Shown: positions 1 through 5,997 of the stretch, in pieces
Numbering within the stretch: position 1 is the first letter of the stretch
Layout: each line of letters starts with the position of its first letter
The notes under the pieces: generated by a model
The model's database searches: none
Seen by the model: the letters and a program-made list of their open reading frames with translations, nothing else
What the model was told of the DNA's origin: nothing
NCBI GenBank assembly: GCA_947466555.1
Contig: CANIFK010000188.1
Span: 1 to 8,542 of the forward strand
Direction of reading: 5' to 3'
DNA from: Acidobacteriota bacterium
Lineage (GTDB): Bacteria; Acidobacteriota; Terriglobia; Bryobacterales; Bryobacteraceae
DNA length: 8,542 bases
Position numbers and translations under genes: made by a program

Positions 1-2
1 AA

Positions 3-446
3 TACCGCCAAGTCCGAAAATCCGCCGAAATGTGGGAAGGCCAAACCTACAAACTCGTCCGTCCACGCAAAGTCCGCCTGCTCCGCTCCAACCGCGAAAT
101 CCGCGAAGCCACCCATGCCGGCATCCCCATCGTGGCCCAAACCGAAATCGCCGACCCCCGCACCGGCCTCCGCGCCATCATCGAATACCCCGTAAAAACG
201 ATGAACATCCACGACACCCGCGATCTCTACCAGGTCGATTCCGGCCCCGTCGCCTTCCCCGATCTCTCCAAACGCCATCCCCGCCCCGCCGAATCTCTCA
301 GCCTCGCCTTCGTCGCCTTCAACGCCCCCGCCAGCGCTGATTTCGTCATCGAATCCCCCACGCCCATCGCCGGCGACGCCCGTGTCCACCACTACTCCCG
401 CCTGGAAAGCCTGCCCGCCGCCAACCGCCTCTACACCTGTGAATAA
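3..446 (+). CDS. 3' end of an unrecognised protein (partial, 5' truncated by window edge)
   Basis: The frame is open from the first complete codon to the TAA at 444-446, giving 147 visible residues, so the true start is probably outside the window. An internal ATG at position 30 exists, but nothing marks it as a start. Codons mostly end in C or G, as in the neighbouring genes, which supports real coding. The N-terminal part is basic (a stretch near LVRPRKVRLLRSNRE), followed by short alternating hydrophobic segments that look like beta strands (for example SLSLAFVAFNAPASADFVIE). I see no signal peptide, membrane segment, catalytic motif or cysteine cluster; the single cysteine is the next-to-last residue. 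I do not recognise the family and assign no function. It ends 30 bases before the next gene, which has its own promoter-like box, so the two may be separate transcripts. Confidence 0.75.
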   Translation, partial: YRQVRKSAEMWEGQTYKLVRPRKVRLLRSNREIREATHAGIPIVAQTEIADPRTGLRAIIEYPVKTMNIHDTRDLYQVDSGPVAFPDLSKRHPRPAESLSLAFVAFNAPASADFVIESPTPIAGDARVHHYSRLESLPAANRLYTCE

Positions 447-458
447 AGCCCCGTCCGC

Positions 459-464
459 TATACT
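459..464 (+). promoter_or_regulatory. Candidate -10 box (TATACT) before the propeller gene
   Basis: TATACT matches five of six bases of the sigma-70 -10 consensus and stands out in very GC-rich DNA, just downstream of the preceding stop codon. The hexamer at the expected -35 position (CCTGTG, 436-441) is poor. The box ends only 12 bases before the ATG at 477, so a start site at the usual distance would leave a leader of about six bases. No Shine-Dalgarno sequence is visible before that ATG, which fits a leaderless or very short-leader mRNA. This is inferred from sequence only. Confidence 0.45.
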
Positions 465-476
465 GACTCCAATTCA

Positions 477-1877
477 ATGACCCGCCCGACCCTTCTGCTA
501 ACCCTCGCGGCCCTCGCCGCCCATGGCGCCGAATCCTGGGGCCAGTTCCGCGGCGCAAACGGTGCGGGCATCGGCGAAGGCACCGGCTATCCCGTCGAAT
601 TCTCCCCGTCAAAAAACGTCGCCTGGAAAACAGCTGTTCCCTTCGGCCAGTCCTCCCCGGTCCTCGCCGGCGGACGCATCTACCTCACGGCCAGCGAACC
701 CGGCAAGCTCCTGACGCTCGCCCTCGACGAAAAAACCGGCAAAGAACTCTGGCGCCGGGAGATCCCCAAAGCCAGCTTCTTCAAACCCTACAAGGCCAAC
801 GATCCCGCCTCGCCCACCCCGGCCGCCGACGCCGACGGCGTCGTTTCCTTCTTCGCCGACTTCGGCCTCATCGCCTACGACCCCAGCGGCAAGGAACGCT
901 GGAAACTGCCCATGGGCCCCTTCCAGAACTTCTACGGCATGGCCTCGTCACCGGTCATCGCCGGCAACATGGTCATTCAGGTCGTCGACGAACAAAGGGC
1001 GCCGTACGTCATCGCCCTCGACCGCAAGTCCGGCGCGCAGCGCTGGAAAACCCCGCGTCAGGCCGGCGTCGGCTGGTCCACCCCGGTCGTCTATCGCCCC
1101 GCTAAAGGCCCCGCCCAATTGATCGTTCTCGGCTCCCTCCGCGTCGATGGCTACTTCCTCGATACCGGTGAATCGAAGTGGTGGATGCGCATCGCCAGCT
1201 CCGGCGGCCTCGGCACCCCGCTCGTCAAAGGCGACACCCTCTACTTCTCCACCTTCGGCGGCGGCGAACCCTGGATGCCCACCTTCGAAGCGCGCGGCAA
1301 ACCGCTCGACAAAGACAACGACGGTAAACTCTCCCCCGCCGAATTCGCCGCCGACAAGGAATTCGGCGATCAGTTCGGCTGGCTCGACGTCGATACCGAT
1401 GGCTTCATCACCGAAAAGGAATGGAACTACGGCCGCAGCATGGCGCTCGGCGAAAGCGGCGTCGTCGCCTTCCAGCCGGACCTCGCCCAGGGCCAGATCG
1501 ATCCGCTCAAAGTGAAGTGGCGCTTCAAAAAGAACCTGCCGTTCATCGCCGCGCCTATTCTATACGACGGCGTCCTGTACATGGTGCGCGACGGCGGCAT
1601 CATCACCTCCCTCGAAGCCGCCACCGGAAACCAGTTGAAGGCCGGCCGCAATCCCCAGGCCCTCGGCGAATACTACGCCTCCGTTACCGCTGCCGACGGC
1701 AAGCTCTACCTAGCCAATGCCGAGGGCAAGGTCTCCGTCCTCCGCGCCGCCGGCAATTGGGATGTCCTCGCCACCAACGACATCGGCGACGAAATCCACG
1801 CCACCCCGGCACTATCGGGCGGCCGGATCTACCTCCGCACCCGCGGATCCCTCTTCTGCTTCGCCTCGCCCAAATAA
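477..1877 (+). CDS. Secreted PQQ-like beta-propeller protein with an inserted EF-hand pair
   Basis: The product has 466 residues. Residues 1 to about 18 form a Sec-type signal peptide with a Leu/Ala-rich core. A WGQFRG motif at 21-26 then opens the first blade, as is typical of the secreted PQQ-like (BamB/quinoprotein-type) propellers of Planctomycetota and Acidobacteriota. Repeated blade signatures follow: SSPVLAGGRIYL (59-70), TGKELWRREI (87-96), SSPVIAGNMVIQ (157-168), SGAQRWKT (185-192), GTPLVKGDTLYFST (246-259), AAPILYDGVLYM (358-369) and ATPALSGGRIYLRT (442-455). Between blades sit two canonical 12-residue EF-hand loops, D278-E289 (DKDNDGKLSPAE) and D304-E315 (DVDTDGFITEKE), with all expected calcium ligands. 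Likely role: an exported, calcium-binding scaffold or binding protein. The PQQ-type fold does not by itself imply a bound cofactor or enzyme activity, and I see no dehydrogenase signature. The ATG is chosen because it directly precedes the signal peptide. The next gene starts one base after the stop. Confidence 0.9.
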   Translation: MTRPTLLLTLAALAAHGAESWGQFRGANGAGIGEGTGYPVEFSPSKNVAWKTAVPFGQSSPVLAGGRIYLTASEPGKLLTLALDEKTGKELWRREIPKASFFKPYKANDPASPTPAADADGVVSFFADFGLIAYDPSGKERWKLPMGPFQNFYGMASSPVIAGNMVIQVVDEQRAPYVIALDRKSGAQRWKTPRQAGVGWSTPVVYRPAKGPAQLIVLGSLRVDGYFLDTGESKWWMRIASSGGLGTPLVKGDTLYFSTFGGGEPWMPTFEARGKPLDKDNDGKLSPAEFAADKEFGDQFGWLDVDTDGFITEKEWNYGRSMALGESGVVAFQPDLAQGQIDPLKVKWRFKKNLPFIAAPILYDGVLYMVRDGGIITSLEAATGNQLKAGRNPQALGEYYASVTAADGKLYLANAEGKVSVLRAAGNWDVLATNDIGDEIHATPALSGGRIYLRTRGSLFCFASPK

Positions 1878-1878
1878 C

Positions 1879-2226
1879 ATGCACACCGCCGAAACGCGCC
1901 TCGCCGTCTACGGAACCCTCGCCCCCGGTCGGGTGAACCACCACGAAGTCGCGGATCTGAAAGGCGAATGGCTTCAGGGAACCGTGAACGGTAATCGCTT
2001 CGAAGTGGGCTGGGGCGCCGCCCTCGGCTTCCCCGGGCTGATCCTCGACCCCTCCGGTCCCCTCGTACCCGTCTATCTGCTCGAATCGTTCGACCTGCCC
2101 GCCAATTGGGCCCGTCTCGACGAATTCGAAGGCCCCGGCTATCGCCGCGTCGTCACCCAGGTCCGCCTGCCTGACGGCGAACGGAGCGCCAACATCTACG
2201 TGCTCGCCTACCCCGCCGTCCCGTGA
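1879..2226 (+). CDS. Gamma-glutamylcyclotransferase / AIG2-like family protein
   Basis: The product has 115 residues, the usual size for the small bacterial AIG2-like (GGCT-fold) proteins. The N-terminus carries the family's Y-G-T-L glycine loop (VYGTLAPG, residues 10-17), which binds the gamma-glutamyl moiety in characterised members. Later comes the conserved LDEFEGPGYRR segment (about 84-94), where an acidic residue acts as general acid/base in the family. Characterised relatives release 5-oxoproline from gamma-glutamyl amines or peptides; the substrate here cannot be read from the sequence. There is no signal peptide, so it is cytoplasmic, unlike most of its neighbours. I chose the ATG one base after the upstream TAA because residues before it would overlap the propeller gene and lack family features. 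There is no Shine-Dalgarno, so translational coupling to the propeller gene is likely, although the functional link is unclear. Confidence 0.85.
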   Translation: MHTAETRLAVYGTLAPGRVNHHEVADLKGEWLQGTVNGNRFEVGWGAALGFPGLILDPSGPLVPVYLLESFDLPANWARLDEFEGPGYRRVVTQVRLPDGERSANIYVLAYPAVP

Positions 2227-2227
2227 C

Positions 2228-2260
2228 GGACACTGGAAAGCACGCGTGTCCCTGTCCAGT
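2228..2260 (+). repeat. Overlapping inverted repeats after the cyclotransferase gene
   Basis: Directly after the TGA at 2224-2226 lie three overlapping symmetric elements: GGACAC (2228-2233) with GTGTCC (2246-2251); ACTGGA (2232-2237) with TCCAGT (2255-2260); and the perfect palindrome CACGCGTG (2241-2248). They could be a mutually exclusive RNA hairpin pair, an operator, or an attenuator-like terminator. No T-run follows, so a classical intrinsic terminator is not supported. The right arm overlaps the TTG proposed as the start of the next small gene. The repeats are seen directly; any function is inference. Confidence 0.4.
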
Positions 2261-2544
2261 TGACGAAAACAGTGTTGCTGCCCGTGCTCCTCGTGCCCGC
2301 CCGCAACGTCTTCTCCTCCATCTACCGCACCGCCATCTCCCCCGTACTACGTCCGGGCCGCTACCGCTTCAGCCGCGGGTCGATCCGTTCCACCATCCGC
2401 AACCGCCTCGACCTCGTCGCTCCTGCCGGCAAGAGTTTTGCCGTCAATCGGTTCGGCGAGGAGTACGGCTACTGGCTGCCCCCCGCGCAGGAGGTCTCCA
2501 TCGCCACCCGCTCCGGGAAAACCAGCATCGCCGGAATGTTTTAG
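2260..2544 (+). CDS. Small hypothetical protein, 94 residues, probable TTG start
   Basis: An open frame runs from TTG 2260 to TAG 2542-2544. By my count about 85% of its codons end in G or C, mostly C, like the surrounding genes, and its amino-acid mix is ordinary. The overlapping frames here give Arg/Pro/His-rich shadows instead. Visible features are a short hydrophobic start (VLLPVLLVPA), a basic Arg/Ser-rich middle (about residues 30-50) and a motif-like stretch GEEYGYWLPPAQE (about 67-79). I do not recognise a family. The start is uncertain: the frame is open back to 2227, no ATG is available, and there is no good Shine-Dalgarno (GGAAAG at 2235-2240 is about 20 bases away). GTG at 2272 is an alternative. 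It could also be a decayed remnant of a longer gene. Confidence 0.5.
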   Translation: MTKTVLLPVLLVPARNVFSSIYRTAISPVLRPGRYRFSRGSIRSTIRNRLDLVAPAGKSFAVNRFGEEYGYWLPPAQEVSIATRSGKTSIAGMF

Positions 2545-2577
2545 GCCGCCCTCTCACACGCCCCCCATACCAAACCG

Positions 2578-2583
2578 TATAAA
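2578..2583 (+). promoter_or_regulatory. Candidate -10 box (TATAAA) before the three-gene operon
   Basis: TATAAA matches five of six -10 consensus bases. It lies in the short gap between the small 94-residue gene and the DUF1549/DUF1553 gene, 16 bases before the ATG at 2600. The expected -35 position (CACACG, 2555-2560) does not match consensus. A start at the usual distance would leave a leader of roughly ten bases with no clear Shine-Dalgarno. The arrangement is very like the TATACT box before the gene at 477. It is the likeliest promoter for the operon at 2600-7730. Confidence 0.45.
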
Positions 2584-2599
2584 CTGTCCCCCAGCGAGT

Positions 2600-4774
2600 A
2601 TGCTCCTCCGCCTGCTAATCTTCGCCGCGGTAGCCCTCCCCAACCCCGCCCAACCCATCGAAATCAATTTCGAACGCGACGTCCTGTCCCTCCTCACTAC
2701 CAAAGGCTGCAACTCCTCCTCCTGTCACGGCTCACCCGCCGGCCAGAACGGCTTCAAACTCTCCCTCTACGGCGCCGACGCCGCGGCCGATCACGCCATG
2801 ATCACCACCGCCCACAACGGCCGCCGCATCGACTCCGCCAATCCCGAAAACTCCCTCCTCCTCCGCAAACCTTCCTTCGCCATCCCTCACGGCGGCGGTC
2901 ACATCCTCACCAAAAATACCGACGAATACCGCACCCTCCTGCACTGGCTGCAACAAGGAGCCAAGCGCAACTCCGCCGGCCCGCGCATCCTCAGCATCGA
3001 CATCTCTCCCCGCGAATCCATCCTCCTCCCGGGTGCCAAACACCAGTTCACCGTCACCGGCAAACTCTCCGACGGCTCCACTACAGACCTCACCCGGCAA
3101 GTCACCTATTCCGTCAACGACGAAGCCGTCGTCACCGTCTCCGCTGCCGGCCTCGCCTCCGTCAAAACCCGCGGTCTCACCACCGTCATGGCCCGCGGCG
3201 TCGGCAAAACCGCCACCGCGCAGATCATCGTTGCCTCCGCCCCGCCCCTCCCGCAAACCGCGCAAGAAGCCAACTTCATCGATCGCGAAATCTTCGCCAA
3301 ACTCGCCCAGGTCGCCATCGCTCCCTACCCCGCCTCCACCGACACCGTCTTCCTCCGCCGCGTCTTCCTTGACCTCACCGGCATCCTACCCACTCCCGCC
3401 GAAACCGCCCGCTTCCTCAACGACACCAACCCCAACAAACGCGCCGCCCCCATCGACAACCTCCTCGAACGTCCCGAATACGCCACCCACTGGCTCGTCA
3501 AATTCGAAGACTGGTTCCGCAACTCCCAATACTATTCCCAGGGCCGCACCAATGGCTCCTTCAAACGCTGGCTCGCCGACGCCGTCCGTGCCGACAAACC
3601 CTACAACCAAACCGTCCGCGAAATGCTCACCGCCACCGGCGATACCACCGTCCACCCCGCCGGCAACTTCTGGCACCCCGCCATCGACTTCATGCTCAAG
3701 ACCTTCGAGGTCTCCAAAGCCATCCCCACCGTCACCCGCCTCTTCCTCGGCCAGCGCATCGAATGCGCCGAATGCCACAACCATCCGCTCGAAAACCTCA
3801 CCCAGGACGACTTCTATGGCATGGCCGCCTTCCTCGCCCGCATGAAGGTGAAGCACGGCTACGCCCAGTACCGCCGCATCTGGTACAACACCCGCGATGG
3901 CGAAGTCATCCACCCCAATACCAAACAACCCGTCGCGCCCCGTTTCCTCGATGGCACCGCGCCCGAAGCGACAACGGAACAGGACCGCCGCGAACTCCTC
4001 GCCGATTGGATCCTCGGCCCCAATAAAATGCAGTTCGCGCGCGTCACCGTCAACCGCATCTGGTCGGAATACTTCGGCGCCGGCATCGTCGAACCCGCCG
4101 ACGATTTCCGCTCCACCAATATGGCGTCCCACCCCGCCCTCCTCGATGAACTCGCCCGCCAGTTCATCGCCAACGGCTACCGCTTCAAACCCATTCACCG
4201 TCTGATTCTCAACTCCCGCGCCTACCAACTCGCCTCCCGCGCCCCCGGCCGCACCGGCGGCATGGACCCCCTCGAAAAAACTCTCATCGCCCGCTACGAT
4301 CCCCGCAAGCTCCCCGCCGAAGTCCTCCTCGACGCTCTCGGCCAGGTCACCGGCATCCCCCAGAACTTCCCCAATTACCCTGAAGGCACCACCGCCAAGG
4401 ACCTCGTCGCCTCCATCGGCTCCACCTACTTCCTCACCACCTTCGGCCACCCCCGCCGCGACACCCTCGAACCCCGCTCCCCCAACCCCTCTCTCTCCCA
4501 GGCTCTCCACTTGATGAATGCCGACGCCGTCCGCGAGAAAATCGAGTCCCCAAAAAACATCCTCGCCACCCTGCTCGAAAACACACTCGACGATCGCGCC
4601 ATCGCCTCCGCGCTCTACCTCCGCGCCCTCGCCCGCCCCGTAACCGATCGCGAGTGGGATAACATCGAATCCTTCCTCGCCGCCGAAAAAACCGCCGGCC
4701 GCACCCGCCGCCGCGCCTTCGAAAACGTCCTCTGGGCCCTCATCAATACAAAGGAGTTTCAACTCAACCAATGA
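2600..4774 (+). CDS. DUF1549/DUF1553 exported cytochrome-like protein with Big_2 domain
   Basis: The product has 724 residues. Order: Sec signal peptide (1 to about 18); a planctomycete-cytochrome-like N-terminal region with heme-type motif C37-x4-C42-H43 followed by GQNGFKLSLYGAD; a bacterial Ig-like group 2 domain (about 130-212, ILSIDISP... to ...AQIIVASA); DUF1549 (about 225-415), with FLRRVFLDLTGILPTP and a canonical C389-A-E-C392-H393 motif in GQRIECAECHNHPLENLTQDDFYGMAAFLAR; and DUF1553 (about 470-720), with RVTVNRIWSEYFGAGIVEP and HPALLDELARQF. The family is frequent in Planctomycetota, Verrucomicrobiota and Acidobacteriota; its biochemical role is not established as far as I know. 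The CxxCH motifs suggest covalent heme and electron transfer outside the membrane. I chose ATG 2600 over the longer open frame beginning at 2438 because the signal peptide starts exactly there and the upstream residues are Pro/Arg/Ser-rich shadow. The stop overlaps the next start (ATGA). Confidence 0.92.
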   Translation: MLLRLLIFAAVALPNPAQPIEINFERDVLSLLTTKGCNSSSCHGSPAGQNGFKLSLYGADAAADHAMITTAHNGRRIDSANPENSLLLRKPSFAIPHGGGHILTKNTDEYRTLLHWLQQGAKRNSAGPRILSIDISPRESILLPGAKHQFTVTGKLSDGSTTDLTRQVTYSVNDEAVVTVSAAGLASVKTRGLTTVMARGVGKTATAQIIVASAPPLPQTAQEANFIDREIFAKLAQVAIAPYPASTDTVFLRRVFLDLTGILPTPAETARFLNDTNPNKRAAPIDNLLERPEYATHWLVKFEDWFRNSQYYSQGRTNGSFKRWLADAVRADKPYNQTVREMLTATGDTTVHPAGNFWHPAIDFMLKTFEVSKAIPTVTRLFLGQRIECAECHNHPLENLTQDDFYGMAAFLARMKVKHGYAQYRRIWYNTRDGEVIHPNTKQPVAPRFLDGTAPEATTEQDRRELLADWILGPNKMQFARVTVNRIWSEYFGAGIVEPADDFRSTNMASHPALLDELARQFIANGYRFKPIHRLILNSRAYQLASRAPGRTGGMDPLEKTLIARYDPRKLPAEVLLDALGQVTGIPQNFPNYPEGTTAKDLVASIGSTYFLTTFGHPRRDTLEPRSPNPSLSQALHLMNADAVREKIESPKNILATLLENTLDDRAIASALYLRALARPVTDREWDNIESFLAAEKTAGRTRRRAFENVLWALINTKEFQLNQ
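4751..4756 (+). promoter_or_regulatory. Shine-Dalgarno (AAGGAG) within the end of the upstream gene
   Basis: AAGGAG lies inside the last codons of the DUF1549/DUF1553 gene, 14 bases before the ATG at 4771. That is longer than the usual spacing, but it is the only ribosome-binding site near this start. With the ATGA stop/start overlap it fits termination-reinitiation coupling of the two genes. Confidence 0.5.
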
Positions 4775-5997
4775 GCTCCCGCCGCCAGTTCCTCTTCTCC
4801 GGCATCACCCTGCCCACCGTTCTCGCCGCCGCCACCGAAGGCCGCGCCCGCAACTGCATCATCTACTTCCAGGAAGGCGGCGCCTGCCAGCACGACAGCT
4901 TCGACCCCAAGCCCGATCAGCCCCTCGACATCCGCGGCGTCCACAAAACCATCCCCACCGCCCTCCCCGGCGTCCACTTCTCTGAACTTCTGCCCCACTG
5001 CGCCCGCCTCGCCAACAAGTTCTCCGTCATCCGCTCCATGTACTCCCGTGAGGCCATTCACGAAAAGGCCAAACAGTACATCTTCTCCGGCTCCCGGCCC
5101 AATAACGCCTTCAAACATCCCGTCATCGGTGCCGTCGTCGCCAAGGAACTCGGCCCCCGCGGCGGTCTTCCGCCCTTCGTCTGCATCCCCCGCAAAGACA
5201 TCTCCGCCGATGCCGGTTTCCTCGGTGCCGCCTACGACCCTTTCATCACCGGTGACCCCGGCCGCAAGGAGTTCCGCGTCCAGGATCTGACGCTCCCCTC
5301 GAACGTCACTCTCGACGAATCCGCCTCCCGCGCCAACCTCCTCCGCGCCCTCGACGAAGAAGTCCGCCACGCCGAAAAATCCAAGCTCGTCGAGGGAATG
5401 GACTACTTCTACCAGAAGGCTTTCGACCTCGTCTCCTCCCCCGCCGCCCGCAAAGCGTTCAACCTGGATGAAGAGTCCGCCGCTCTCCGCGACCGCTACG
5501 GCCGCAACTCCACCGGCCAAGGGGCCCTCCTCGCCCGCCGCCTCGTCGAATCCGGAGTCCGCGTCGCCGCCGTTTTCCAGGGCGGCTACGACGCCCACGG
5601 CGGCATCGAAAAATCCAGCCGCACCATCTTCCCCATCTTCGATCAGGCCTTCTCCGCTCTCCTCGAAGACCTCGAACAACGCGGCCTCCTCGATTCCACC
5701 CTCGTCCTCGCTATCGGTGAATTCGGCCGCACGCCACACATCAACCATTCCGCCGGCCGCGACCACTGGCCCGGCGTCTTCTCCATCGCCGTCGCCGGCG
5801 CCGGCATCACCCCCGGCCAGGTCATCGGCTCCAGTGACGCGCAAGGCGGCGCCCCCGAGGATCGTCCCATCTCAATCGAAGATCTCGGCGCCACCATCTA
5901 CAAAAAGCTCGGCATCGACATTCACAAGGAGTACCGCTCCAACGGCCGCCCGGTAAAGATGAACGACGGCGGCACCCCCATCCGCGAGCTCTTCTGA
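4771..5997 (+). CDS. DUF1501 family protein, Tat-exported, alkaline phosphatase/sulfatase-like fold
   Basis: The product has 408 residues. It begins with a twin-arginine signal, S3-R4-R5-Q-F-L, followed by a short hydrophobic stretch to about residue 22. Tat export implies folding, often with a metal or cofactor, before transport. DUF1501 belongs to the alkaline phosphatase-like superfamily. Family landmarks are visible: the first core strand and loop IIYFQEGGACQHDSFDPKP (30-48); GGYDAHGG (271-278), with D274 and H276 as likely metal ligands; and GEFGRTPHIN with GRDHWP (316-334), including E317, R320, D331 and H332. The length is normal. At the position where I recall most members having GG(P/A)S, this protein has C39. 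No substrate has been established for the family. ATG 4771 overlaps the upstream stop, and the Tat motif follows it directly. The TGA overlaps the next ATG by one base (TGATG), so it is the middle gene of a coupled operon. Confidence 0.92.
   Translation: MSSRRQFLFSGITLPTVLAAATEGRARNCIIYFQEGGACQHDSFDPKPDQPLDIRGVHKTIPTALPGVHFSELLPHCARLANKFSVIRSMYSREAIHEKAKQYIFSGSRPNNAFKHPVIGAVVAKELGPRGGLPPFVCIPRKDISADAGFLGAAYDPFITGDPGRKEFRVQDLTLPSNVTLDESASRANLLRALDEEVRHAEKSKLVEGMDYFYQKAFDLVSSPAARKAFNLDEESAALRDRYGRNSTGQGALLARRLVESGVRVAAVFQGGYDAHGGIEKSSRTIFPIFDQAFSALLEDLEQRGLLDSTLVLAIGEFGRTPHINHSAGRDHWPGVFSIAVAGAGITPGQVIGSSDAQGGAPEDRPISIEDLGATIYKKLGIDIHKEYRSNGRPVKMNDGGTPIRELF

Noticed and set aside
2223..2582. 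A 119-codon + strand frame overlapping the small hypothetical gene
   Set aside because: The product is Arg/Pro/His-rich with poor third-position composition; the frame at 2260-2544 fits local codon use better.
2438..2599. Longer N-terminus for the DUF1549/DUF1553 protein starting at 2438
   Set aside because: The extra 54 residues are Pro/Arg/Ser-rich, overlap the better-supported small gene, and would bury the signal peptide that begins at 2600.
3386..4771. A 461-codon open frame on the minus strand opposite the DUF1549/DUF1553 gene
   Set aside because: Its translation is Gly/Glu/Val/Ala-rich without domains, which is what results when C-ending codons are read in reverse; the + strand has clear DUF1549/DUF1553 domains here.
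4759..5844. A 361-codon open frame on the minus strand opposite the DUF1501 gene
   Set aside because: Same low-complexity Gly/Glu/Ala/Val composition and no recognisable motif; the + strand encodes a complete DUF1501 protein.
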